This document shows positions 54,502 to 62,929 of a stretch of 64,000 nucleotides of DNA, piece after piece. Below the pieces are notes generated by a model. That model was not told the DNA's origin. It worked only from the letters and a program-made list of their open reading frames with translations, and did no database searches. The DNA is taken from assembly GCA_937873515.1 (NCBI GenBank), contig CALMYB010000010.1, forward strand, positions 372,001-436,000, read 5' to 3'. Made by a program: the position numbers and the translations under genes. The stretch's first letter is position 1. Each line of letters begins with the position of its first letter. Source of the stretch: an uncultured Acidobacteriota bacterium. GTDB taxonomy: Bacteria; Acidobacteriota; Blastocatellia; Pyrinomonadales; Pyrinomonadaceae.

Positions 54502-55368
54502 CTATTTCTTTTGAGCGGCAAGATGCCGTTCTGAAACGGCGAGGAATTCCCTGACCTGATCGTCCCAGAAACCCCATTCGTGGCCGCCCGGATGTTCGCG
54601 ATATTCGTGCGGAACCTTTTGCTTGATCAGAAGTGCGTCCAGCGAGCGATTGCTGTCAAAGAGAAAGTCCTCAGTGCCGATCGAGAGATAAACGAACGGC
54701 AGAGCCTTCACATCCTTGACCGCACCGACCAGCAGATAGACATCGTTCGCCCGACGAGTTTCGCTGCCAACGGGGCCGTAAACGGAATCGACCTTTTTGC
54801 CGATCTCGCCCGCGGTCTTTTCGGTAAATTCGGACGTTCCGAACGCACCGCTGAACGAACCGACGAGCGAGAACGTCTCCGGGTATTTCAGCCCGAACTT
54901 CAACGCTCCGTAACCGCCCATCGAAAGCCCCGCGATCACTCGATGCTCCGGGTCGGCCTTTGTCCGAAACTTCGCATCGATCTCCGGGATCAGCTCTTTA
55001 ACGATGTAGCTCTCGTAGTTCTCGTGCGAAGCCAGCGGACTATCGACATACCAGCCGTCGGCTCCTTCGGGCGTTACGATGATGAAGCGGTATTCGGCCG
55101 CATACTCAGCGATCTTTGTCTTATCCGTCCAATTCGTGTAATGCCCATAAAGCCCGTGCAGCAGATAGATCACGGGATACCGCTCGGACTTTGCCGCATC
55201 GTAACCATCCGGCAAAAGTACGCGATACGGCATTTCGCGGGCCATCAGCTTGCTCGCAAGTTTTTGCTCCTGCACTCGCAGAGCCGTCGCATTTGCTGCC
55301 TGCGCGTAAGAAGTCGCCGCGAGAGCAAGTACAACGGCCAGAATGCAAATAGAGCGGCAGAGTTTCAT
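54502..55368 (-). CDS. Secreted alpha/beta-hydrolase esterase
   Basis: A 288-residue protein with a signal peptide (ICILAVVLALAATSYAQA). The esterase D/tributyrin-esterase family pattern: YPVIYLLHGLYGHYTNW (oxyanion region), nucleophile S149 in AGLSMGGYGALK, Asp near TEDFLFD and the catalytic His in EHPGGHEWGFWD. Substrate unknown (a feruloyl or acyl ester). Confidence 0.85.
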   Translation of the reverse strand: MKLCRSICILAVVLALAATSYAQAANATALRVQEQKLASKLMAREMPYRVLLPDGYDAAKSERYPVIYLLHGLYGHYTNWTDKTKIAEYAAEYRFIIVTPEGADGWYVDSPLASHENYESYIVKELIPEIDAKFRTKADPEHRVIAGLSMGGYGALKFGLKYPETFSLVGSFSGAFGTSEFTEKTAGEIGKKVDSVYGPVGSETRRANDVYLLVGAVKDVKALPFVYLSIGTEDFLFDSNRSLDALLIKQKVPHEYREHPGGHEWGFWDDQVREFLAVSERHLAAQKK

Positions 55369-55374
55369 CGCTTG

Positions 55375-55674
55375 TTATTTGAAGAGATTCCCGAACCAGC
55401 CGGAACCTTCTTCCTTCAACGCGACCTGCACAAATTCGTGGGCGTCGAACCAGACTCCCGAACATTTATCGCAGACATCGATCACGATATGCTCAAAATC
55501 CTTCTCGTGAAGCGTGCCGTCGCATTTCGGACATTTCAATGCAGCGGCCGCGGCCGTCTCTGCGGCACCTTCTGCTTCGAGCTTTGCCTTCATTTTCGCA
55601 AGAAGTTCAGCTTCCTGCTTTCTGAAGTACTCATTCTCAAGCGCATCGCCGCGATCTTTAAGGTCAATTGCCAT
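55375..55674 (-). CDS. TFIIB-type zinc ribbon protein
   Basis: A 99-residue protein started at ATG 55674 (MAIDLKDRGDALENEYFRKQEAELL). A helical, charged N-terminal part is followed by a zinc ribbon LKCPKCDGTLHEKDFEHI.ID.CDKCSGVWFDAHE with two CxxC pairs (zf-TFIIB). Function unknown. It follows the esterase gene. Confidence 0.75.
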   Translation of the reverse strand: MAIDLKDRGDALENEYFRKQEAELLAKMKAKLEAEGAAETAAAAALKCPKCDGTLHEKDFEHIVIDVCDKCSGVWFDAHEFVQVALKEEGSGWFGNLFK

Positions 55675-55836
55675 ATTCGGTAATTCAAACTCCTTCGTTC
55701 TAGTTGTAACTTGCATCAATTATCGCATCAGGCACTAATTGTTACAAAAACGCAGCCTTCCATAATCGCCCGTGTTGAAGTTTGCATATCGGACACATAA
55801 GATGTATGCAACGGCAAAGGAGCGAGTTTTAACGCG

Positions 55837-56511
55837 ATGAACCTTCCAAACTGGCTTACGATCGCACGAATTCTGATCGTACCGCTGATCGTGGTCGCTC
55901 TTCTGACGCCGCTCGCCGAGAGCGTCTTCGGCATCAGCGGATATGCCTTCGCGATCGTGCTCTTTATCGCGGCGTCGCTCACCGATATCGTTGACGGCCA
56001 GCTCGCCCGCCGCCGAAATCAGGTCTCAGACCTCGGCAAGTTCCTCGATCCGATCGCCGACAAACTGCTCGTCTCGGCCGCTCTCATCGTCCTTGTCGAA
56101 AAACACCTCGCACCTTCGTGGGCGGTCGTCGTCATCATCGGACGCGAGTTCATCATAACGGGATTGCGTTCGATCGCCGTTACCGAAGGCATCGTGATCC
56201 AGGCGCAGATGCTCGGTAAGATAAAGATGTGGGCGCAATGCGTCGCGATCGTGGCTCTTCTCGTTGCCGCAGCGAACGGCACCGTCCCCGTCTCGAATTT
56301 CGGACTCGACTATCCCGCGGCATTTTGGGAGGTCGCCGAGGTCCGCACCGCATTCAGCGACCTCCTAACGCTATCGCTCACCTCGAACGATTGGAAGGTC
56401 TTCGGCTACCTCGTCGGCCGCCTCGGCATCTGGGTCTCCGTCATCCTCTCCGTCTGGTCAATGATCGACTACTTCCGCTATTTCCTCCGCGTCCGCACTC
56501 CAGAACGCTAA
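55837..56511 (+). CDS. pgsA: CDP-diacylglycerol-glycerol-3-phosphate 3-phosphatidyltransferase
   Basis: A 224-residue membrane enzyme. The complete motif D50, D53-G54, A57-R58, G67, D71 and D75 is in ASLTDIVDGQLARRRNQVS.LGKFLDPIADK; NLPNWLTIARI at the N-terminus and the DKLLVSAALIVL region are typical of PgsA. It makes phosphatidylglycerol phosphate. Six helices are seen. Confidence 0.92.
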   Translation: MNLPNWLTIARILIVPLIVVALLTPLAESVFGISGYAFAIVLFIAASLTDIVDGQLARRRNQVSDLGKFLDPIADKLLVSAALIVLVEKHLAPSWAVVVIIGREFIITGLRSIAVTEGIVIQAQMLGKIKMWAQCVAIVALLVAAANGTVPVSNFGLDYPAAFWEVAEVRTAFSDLLTLSLTSNDWKVFGYLVGRLGIWVSVILSVWSMIDYFRYFLRVRTPER

Positions 56512-56556
56512 CGCCCCCGTCCGCTCTGGACGGAACGCGGACGCCCTCGTCCGCAA

Positions 56557-56575
56557 TCGCCGGTTCCTCCGGCGA
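56557..56575 (+). terminator. Hairpin after pgsA
   Basis: TCGCCGG pairs with CCGGCGA across a 5-nt loop (TTCCT). No T run follows, so terminator function is uncertain. Confidence 0.45.
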
Positions 56576-56641
56576 TAAGCTTGTGCGGTCGGATACTCAG
56601 AATATCCGTCATCTGCTAAAATATGCTGAGAACGGATCCCT

Positions 56642-57817
56642 ATGCCCAGCAAATCTCTCAACAGTGATCTCAACTCAGCCAAAGTTGCGAAGAAGGACGA
56701 ATTCTACACGCAGTACATCGACATTCAGAAAGAGGTCGAGGCCTATCTTGAATACGACCCTAACACCTTTCGAGACAAGGTTATCTACTGCAACTGCGAC
56801 GATCCATTTGAGAGCAACTTCTTTAAGTATTTCGCTGCTAACTTCAACAAGCTCGGCCTCAAGAAACTTATCACCGCAAGCTACGACGGTTCACCTATCG
56901 CGGGAGCACAACTTGGCTTTCCCGAGTTCAACGAAGGCAATGGCGAACGAGCGAGGCCGAAAGCAATGTCGTTCGAGATCGAGCAGGTCACCGACATCAA
57001 CGAAGATGGTGCGACGGACATCGACGATGTAAAGCTCTTTTTCGAGCAAAATCCTCATAAGAGCAAAGCTCTAGCCCAAGGCGGCGACTTCCGCAGCGAC
57101 GAAAGCATTGAGCTGCTCAAGCAATCCGACATAGTCATCAGCAACCCGCCATTCTCTCTTTTCAAGGAATACATCGCTCAGATCGTGGAGCATGGCAAGA
57201 AATTCTTAATCATTGGGAACACGAACGCGATCACTTACAAGGAGGTTTTTCCGCTCATTATGGAGAATAAGCTCTGGCTTGGGTGCACAAACTTCAACGT
57301 TGGAATGTGGTTCGAAGTGCCGGATGACTGGGAGCATTTCCACGACATTAACCAAGAGACCGGTCGGAAAATCGTGCGCGTCTCAACCTCATGTTGGTAT
57401 ACGAACTTAGATCACGGCCGTCACCATCAGAAATTACCTCTCATGACTATGGCCGACAATTTAAAATACAGTACGGGGTTGAAAGGGAAGACGGCCTATG
57501 ATCGCTACGACAATTACGATGCAATAGAGGTCGGTACGTACAAGGAGATTCCGAGTGACTACGATGGAGTGATGGGCGTCCCAATTACGTTCCTCGACAA
57601 ATACAATCCTGACCAGTTTGAGATTGTTGGAACACTTGACTCAAGCGACCCAAACAATCCGTATAGGACTCGGTGGTATTCGGCCCAGGATCAGAAAGAT
57701 GCGTACTTTCGTCGATTCGGTAAGCCGGGAAGTTTTCCACTCAACATGTCCGGCGTTATCAACGACGTTAAAGTCTATAAGCGCATTCTCATCCGTCACC
57801 GCCGAAAAGGAAAATGA
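56642..57817 (+). CDS. EcoRI-type adenine-specific DNA methyltransferase
   Basis: A 391-residue protein. The N-terminal block FYTQYIDIQKEVEAYL and VIYCNCDDPFESNFFKYF and the catalytic motif IV NPPF (168-171 in DIVISNPPFSLF) match the EcoRI-like adenine methylase family. It should place N6-methyl on adenine; the target site is unknown. EcoRI methylase is 326 residues; this one is longer at the C-terminus. The next gene is a DUF262-HNH nuclease, so this may be a restriction-modification or defence pair. Confidence 0.82.
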   Translation: MPSKSLNSDLNSAKVAKKDEFYTQYIDIQKEVEAYLEYDPNTFRDKVIYCNCDDPFESNFFKYFAANFNKLGLKKLITASYDGSPIAGAQLGFPEFNEGNGERARPKAMSFEIEQVTDINEDGATDIDDVKLFFEQNPHKSKALAQGGDFRSDESIELLKQSDIVISNPPFSLFKEYIAQIVEHGKKFLIIGNTNAITYKEVFPLIMENKLWLGCTNFNVGMWFEVPDDWEHFHDINQETGRKIVRVSTSCWYTNLDHGRHHQKLPLMTMADNLKYSTGLKGKTAYDRYDNYDAIEVGTYKEIPSDYDGVMGVPITFLDKYNPDQFEIVGTLDSSDPNNPYRTRWYSAQDQKDAYFRRFGKPGSFPLNMSGVINDVKVYKRILIRHRRKGK

Positions 57818-57821
57818 ATTG

Positions 57822-57985
57822 CCACTAGCTTTAGCTAGTGGACAGAGTTGCACACAGAATTCCGGCGGGCTTTAGCCCGCAAGACGGTTGGGCTAAAGCC
57901 CGAGAATCATTTTATAACCCTTAACCACTAGCTGAAGCTAGTGGCAATTCATCAAGACAAAGGAACCACTGGCTAAAGCTAGTGG
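57822..57985. repeat. Palindromic stem repeats between methylase and nuclease
   Basis: Three copies of a CCACTAGCT..AGCTAGTGG palindrome: 57822-57841, 57925-57944 and 57966-57985 (one with GG for AG). Between them are GCGGGCTTTAGCCCGC (57865-57880) and GGGCTAAAGCCC (57890-57901). The last copy ends 15 bp before the nuclease ATG. Confidence 0.9.
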
Positions 57986-58000
57986 CAATTCATAAGACCT

Positions 58001-59167
58001 ATGGAAACCAAACTCAGAACCGAGATCACTGTCGCGGACATTTGCGATGGGTTCGTTTACAACACGTATGAGGGCAAAGGTCTGTTTGGTCTTGGCGGTA
58101 AGCTGACGATCCAGCCCGAATACCAACGCAACTTCATCTATGCCGACGGCGGCGGCAGACGAGAGCAGGCTGTTATCGAATCGCTGCTAAAAGGCTATCC
58201 GTTGGGACTTATCTATTTCAATAAGGTCGGCAAGGACGAGTTTGAGGTATTGGACGGCCAACAGCGTATCACAAGTATCGGGCGTTTCGTCACGAACAAG
58301 TTTGCGATAATGGACGGCTCAAATCCCAAAAATTTCGACAGTTTACCCTCTGACCAGAGAGCCAAGATCACGGGATCGAAGCTGCTGATCTACGAGTGCG
58401 AAGGCACGGAAACAGAGATCAAGCAATGGTTCGAGACGATCAACATCGCGGGCGTTCCGCTCAACTCTCAAGAACTACTGAATGCTATCTACTCAGGGCC
58501 GTTCGTGACCTTGGCGAAAGCGGAATTCAGCAATTCGCAGAACGCGAACATCCAAAAATGGAGCGCATATATAAAAGGTTCGGCGAATCGTCAGGATTTT
58601 CTTGCGACGGCTCTGGATTGGGTGAGCAAAGGAAGCGTCGGCGACTATATGAGCCGCCACCGTTACGAAAATGACATCAATGAGCTAAAAACCTACTTCA
58701 ACAGCGTGATCGATTGGGTCTCAACGACGTTCGATGATGTCGAAAAGGAAATGCAGGGGCTCGAATGGGGCAGGCTTTACGAGCAATATCACGGAAATGC
58801 ATACGATCCAAAGGAGGTTTCAGCAGAAGTCAGAAGGCTTTGCGGCGATCCGTTCGTTAAGCGACGCAAAGGTGTCTTTGAATATATCCTCGGCGGCTCG
58901 ATAGATACTAAACTGCTCGACATTCGCGTATTCGACGACGCGACAAAGAGGTCTGTTTACGAAGATCAAACACAGCACGCGGCGGAAAAAGGCGTTTCCA
59001 ACTGTCCGCTTTGTGCTCTTGGACACGGCGCCACCAAAGATAAGATCTGGAACCTCAATGAAATGGACGCAGATCACGTTACCGCGTGGAGCAAAGGCGG
59101 AACCAGCGACGCGGCGAACTGCCAAATGCTTTGCATTACCCATAACCGGGCAAAGGGAAATCGGTAG
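58001..59167 (+). CDS. DUF262 (ParB-like) plus HNH nuclease
   Basis: A 388-residue protein. The DUF262 signature YQRNFIY and DGQQR (85-89) with EVLDGQQRITS are in the N-terminal part. The C-terminal 55 residues form an HNH site: CPLCALGHG, DADHVTAWSKGGTSDAANCQMLC and HNRAKG. DUF262-HNH architecture is shared with GmrSD-type and other defence nucleases; here both are in one chain. With the methylase upstream it could be a restriction partner; this is inferred from context. Confidence 0.85.
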   Translation: METKLRTEITVADICDGFVYNTYEGKGLFGLGGKLTIQPEYQRNFIYADGGGRREQAVIESLLKGYPLGLIYFNKVGKDEFEVLDGQQRITSIGRFVTNKFAIMDGSNPKNFDSLPSDQRAKITGSKLLIYECEGTETEIKQWFETINIAGVPLNSQELLNAIYSGPFVTLAKAEFSNSQNANIQKWSAYIKGSANRQDFLATALDWVSKGSVGDYMSRHRYENDINELKTYFNSVIDWVSTTFDDVEKEMQGLEWGRLYEQYHGNAYDPKEVSAEVRRLCGDPFVKRRKGVFEYILGGSIDTKLLDIRVFDDATKRSVYEDQTQHAAEKGVSNCPLCALGHGATKDKIWNLNEMDADHVTAWSKGGTSDAANCQMLCITHNRAKGNR

Positions 59168-59266
59168 GGATCATCTCGCCCACTGTTCGAGAGGTCTTGC
59201 TGGTCAGCTCCGATGTACCGCCTTTAGACGCCTAGCTCGAATCATCCATCTTCTTCTAGGTCGTCC

Positions 59267-60454
59267 TCATTCGATCTGCTCATCGCTCGTTTGAGAGGCA
59301 AGTTCGCGCAGATCTCGCGGGTCGGGTTCGGCATAACGCGCCGGGATACCTAGGTCGGGATCCAGCCTTTCGTCGTCGCCATTGTCGTCATCCTCATCTT
59401 CATCATCCTCATCATCCTCTTCTTCTTCTACTTCTTCTTCTTCATCTTCTTCATCTTCCTCGACTTTATAAGCTTCATCATCTTCCTCGACTTCAACGTC
59501 GTCCATATCGGGCTTCCACATCGAGTAAAGCCTATGGACGGACGATTTTGATAGTTCGAGGTACTCCGCGATATCTCTGAAGGTCATTTTGTTCTCGTCG
59601 CGCAACTCTTTGATACGCAGGATCTGATCGGGAAGGCCGTTCTTCTTCCGATCGCAGCTGGGGAACACTAACCCTAAAAGCCCGCTCGCCGAATGAGATA
59701 CCCTTGCGTAAAGCCGGTTGTTTTCGGTCCAGAACCTATCTCCGCCGCTCGAACGCGTCTGCACGATCATTCGGAAATCTGTTTCGTCTAAGCCGTCGAT
59801 GGTAAAGACGCTGTCCGCATAGTTGCAGAACACGCGCCCGCGGCGAAGGGCAGCTTCAGTTGTGAGCTCATACCCGGACGGGATTGAATCCGCCAGAACG
59901 AGCACCGAGAGGCCGTGAACGCGGCTCAGTTTGCGAAGTTCAAGCAAAAGGCGCAGCCTCTCACGCGTGCCGTCGTCCGTATCCGAAACTACCGAGAGAT
60001 CATCGACTATCACAATATCCAACGGGTTCGAATCTACGGCGTTGCGTATCCATTCGGCAACGTCCGCACCCTCGGGCGGCCTATCGTAGATAAGGTTCTC
60101 CGAGAATTCGTAGGCGCGTACTTCACCGTCCCCGGCTTCCCGCTTGTAACGCCTGCAGAACTGTGCATCGTTCAATACGAGATCGACATACAGCACCTTG
60201 AGCGGGGTCTCGGGCATCTTTAGGTATTCGACGATCGGGCGGCCGCGAGTAAGAGCGTCGGCGATCTGCATCGCAAGCAGACTCTTGCCTATTCCGGCCT
60301 CGCCGAACAGGATCGCCAGCTCGCCCTTCGTCCAGAACTCATCAAAAAGCATCTCCCGCTTTTCGATCTCCGGCGTCTTCATAAGGTCGCACGCTCTACG
60401 CAGAGGCTTCCCGACCGCCGTGTCATTTATTGTATTATTGATAACATTTGACAT
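59267..60454 (-). CDS. RepA-like RecA-fold ATPase with HTH and polyacidic tail
   Basis: A 395-residue protein started at ATG 60454 (MSNVINNTINDTAVGKPL); the open frame reaches 60793 but with weaker coding character. Walker A GEAGIGKS at 51-58, Walker B IVIVDDL at 147-153, as in hexameric RepA/AAA_25 ATPases of plasmids and integrated elements. A helix-turn-helix lies at about 289-312 (MTFRDIAEYLELSKSSVHRLY). Residues 317-362 are almost only Asp and Glu. A plasmid-like or mobile-element origin is inferred. Confidence 0.75.
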   Translation of the reverse strand: MSNVINNTINDTAVGKPLRRACDLMKTPEIEKREMLFDEFWTKGELAILFGEAGIGKSLLAMQIADALTRGRPIVEYLKMPETPLKVLYVDLVLNDAQFCRRYKREAGDGEVRAYEFSENLIYDRPPEGADVAEWIRNAVDSNPLDIVIVDDLSVVSDTDDGTRERLRLLLELRKLSRVHGLSVLVLADSIPSGYELTTEAALRRGRVFCNYADSVFTIDGLDETDFRMIVQTRSSGGDRFWTENNRLYARVSHSASGLLGLVFPSCDRKKNGLPDQILRIKELRDENKMTFRDIAEYLELSKSSVHRLYSMWKPDMDDVEVEEDDEAYKVEEDEEDEEEEVEEEEDDEDDEDEDDDNGDDERLDPDLGIPARYAEPDPRDLRELASQTSDEQIE

Positions 60455-61259
60455 CCTGTGATACAATGTAGCACAGATGCAACGCGGGTTGCAACAATTG
60501 TTTTTTGATATTTTGTGGATCGTGGACGTGTCGGTCGCAGCTATTCCTCTATATCGGCGGACCCGTTGCCTTTCTCTGCTCCCTCGATTCGTGCAGTCGC
60601 GGCTGTCTTTTTTTTTCGCGAGATTTCCACCCAATTTCGCCAAACGGTTGAAAATGAAAGACTTATTTGTCCCAAAGGCTGTCCCAAACCTGTCCCACCC
60701 GTAGAACGTCGCATTTTCGCCTCGCAGAATGAACCATTCCCCGGTCAATGGACGCCCCCGTTCGCATCTCTGCACCGTGTCAGTAGCCCGCACGTCAGTA
60801 AGGACTCGGTGCTGCTTCGATCCAACGCTGAGCCCTTACTCACGTGCCGGCCTACTGACACAGATCCGCGGCTTGCCGCATCGCAGTGCGGTCGGGCTTG
60901 CCCGACCGTCGAGTCATCAAAATACGACTGGAGCCCGCGTTAGCGGGCGACAGTAAACCACTCGCGGAGCTCGGCCCCGATCCATCGGGGCATCGAGCGA
61001 CAAGACGGTTTCTCTTGTCAGCGGCGAGCCGCCTCCGAGGTGGAGTTGGCGATGGCGTCCTACAAACATGCGGCTCCTACGGAGCCAAGATGGTTGTCGA
61101 CCCGACTGACCGCCCACTCACGCAGGCGGTTTGACTGGCACGCGGACGAGCGCACTTTGTCGGCGGCAAGCCGTTTCCGGTGAAAACGGAATGCGAAAAA
61201 AGGCTGTCCGGGATTCGCTCATTCCCGGGCAGCCTCGGTTAACTAAGATGGATGAAGTT
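60455..61259. other. Hairpin-rich non-coding spacer
   Basis: An 805-bp stretch with no convincing gene. From 60868 to 61086 it has closely packed inverted repeats: CGGTCGGGC/GCCCGACCG (60889-60908), GCCCGC/GCGGGC (60933-60948), GCCCCGAT/ATCGGGGC (60974-60991), GACAAGA/TCTTGTC (60999-61019), GCGGC/GCCGC (61021-61032) and GGCTCC/GGAGCC (61072-61086). Confidence 0.6.
61196..61234 (-). terminator. Rho-independent terminator of the gene ending at 61260
   Basis: On the minus strand GGCTGCCCGGGA pairs with TCCCGGACAGCC and is followed by TTTTTT (61196-61201). Confidence 0.9.
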
Positions 61260-62222
61260 CTACTGCAATTCGACCCAGTCGCCTGTGTGGATCTCCTGCG
61301 TGTTCTGCGTGATGACGACGGTTGCCGAACGCTCTTTCACGTTCAGGACGATGGCCTCGCCGACGACCTTTCGGATCGCGGGACGATTGCGTTTTGCGTC
61401 GTAGGTCGTGACCATTCTGCCGTCAGCCTGCTCACCGCTCTTTCGCGAGGCCTGATTCGAGAATTTGCCGCCGCGATAAGTATCGCTGTGGAACCCTTCG
61501 TCGCGAGCACTGACCTGTTCCTTCTCAGGCGTCTTCATCAGATTGCCCTTGCCGAGCGGACGATAGACGGTGAGCCTGTCGCCGACCCTTACGCTCTCTT
61601 CGCTGCCAAGATCAATATACGCGATGCTGTTCTGCGAAAGTGTTTCGCTGTTGTCGCGGGCCATCAGAATGCGGCCGTTGGCCTTGCCCGAAGGATCGGC
61701 CCATTGATCGAATTTCGCGCTCGCGTCGACAAGCGGAGCGGAGCGGTTCTCACGCGGCTGCACGAGATCGCCGAGCAAAAAGCTCGAGCACGAGAACTTG
61801 ACCTTAGCGACCGAGTAATCACTCTTGACCGAAACGACCTCAAGAGCGCCGACTTCCTGGACGTAGAAGCCTACATCCTTGTTCGTCCAACGGCTCTCGA
61901 CCTGCCCTTTCGGACGGACGACGCTGAACAAATTGCCGACGTTCACACCATTGCTCGCACCCATATTGATGTAAACAAAGTTGTTTTCCGTGAAATTATA
62001 TCGGTCCGCCTCTTCGCTGCCGCCAATGATGCGGTTCGAGGTCGAGATGGGCGACGTCTGAATATATCCGCCGCAATACATACCGTTGGGACCAACGACC
62101 GGCATCGCGGACTTCTTCTGTACGATGATGCCCGAGTCTTGGGCAAGGATCGAAACGCTGAAAACACCGACGACGGCGCACAAAATTACGAAGCCGCGAG
62201 CAAATGAATTTACTGATCTCAC
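61260..62222 (-). CDS. Secreted protein with two repeated beta domains (FlgT-C-like)
   Basis: A 320-residue protein with a signal peptide (FVILCAVVGVFSVSILA). Two repeats share the pattern GVNVGNLFSVVRPKG and SVRVGDRLTVYRPLG, each following FVYINMG- or IAYIDLG-type strands, similar to the C-terminal beta domain of flagellar T-ring proteins such as FlgT. The end VITQNTQEIHTGDWVELQ repeats the HxGD pattern. Function unknown; the resemblance is weak. A promoter lies at 62354-62381. Confidence 0.6.
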   Translation of the reverse strand: MRSVNSFARGFVILCAVVGVFSVSILAQDSGIIVQKKSAMPVVGPNGMYCGGYIQTSPISTSNRIIGGSEEADRYNFTENNFVYINMGASNGVNVGNLFSVVRPKGQVESRWTNKDVGFYVQEVGALEVVSVKSDYSVAKVKFSCSSFLLGDLVQPRENRSAPLVDASAKFDQWADPSGKANGRILMARDNSETLSQNSIAYIDLGSEESVRVGDRLTVYRPLGKGNLMKTPEKEQVSARDEGFHSDTYRGGKFSNQASRKSGEQADGRMVTTYDAKRNRPAIRKVVGEAIVLNVKERSATVVITQNTQEIHTGDWVELQ

Positions 62223-62768
62223 ACTTTTTCTCCTCGAAGTTAGGAAAGTTCTTGATTCTGTCTAGATCGTCGGCCGGAATGTGCAGCGAGCCATATATGG
62301 AAAGCTCGGCCGGATCAATATCGGGAAGGGCCCGCAAATGTGGCCAAATTCATTCTATATGTTTTGAAAAGGATTGGTCAACACTTTTTTACAATGTTCA
62401 ACATTCTAAATGGATGGGCGAATCTGAACGATCTCAGCCCATACGGGCCGTCGCCGGGAGGCGAATTCCAAAGTCTCGGCACCAGAGATCAGCTATTTTT
62501 AGTTTCGTTTTTGAACCAATGCCAGGCAATTTGCTATCATCACCGTTTGCGGCAGCCGACCAAACTGGCCGCACAATTGTGCGTCGTCGCGCGTTGCTTA
62601 AAGCAGAATTGGAGTTGACTCTCCACATTGAAGCTTTGCAGGGTTTCGTATGGAGGCCTCTGGCCTCGACACAGCTCAAGAGGCACCGCGAAGAGCGGCC
62701 TTCGTTTTGAAAGAACGCGTCATATCCGCCCCAAACCCAAGGGCGAATTCACGCACCAAACCACCTTA
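62223..62768. other. Intergenic region with promoter, no gene
   Basis: A 546-bp stretch between the secreted protein gene and tRNA-Thr. The only clear signal is the minus-strand promoter at 62354-62381. Open frames here lack start sites and coding character. Confidence 0.5.
62354..62381 (-). promoter_or_regulatory. Sigma70-type promoter for the gene at 61260-62222
   Basis: TTGACC (62381-62376) and TATAGA (62359-62354) with a 16-base spacer on the minus strand, about 130 bp before the start codon. Confidence 0.6.
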
Positions 62769-62844
<76 letters not shown>

Positions 62845-62929
62845 ATGTTTTCAACAACTTACGGGAATTGGCTCCTACCTCAAAAAGACACTGTAGTGGA
62901 AATTGTAACAACCCCCTGCACTCCAGTTT

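Noticed and set aside
54580..55683. A 367-residue plus-strand open frame
   Set aside because: Antisense to the esterase and zinc-ribbon genes, both of which have strong motifs; codon pattern is that of a shadow frame.
60455..60793. N-terminal extension of the RepA-like protein
   Set aside because: The extra 113 residues are Cys/Arg-rich with no domain, and ATG 60454 gives a normal start ahead of the ATPase domain.
61131..62207. A 358-residue plus-strand open frame
   Set aside because: Antisense to a secreted protein with its own signal peptide, promoter and terminator.
62340..62710. Small open frames in the spacer before tRNA-Thr
   Set aside because: No ribosome sites, no signature, and they cross the minus-strand promoter.
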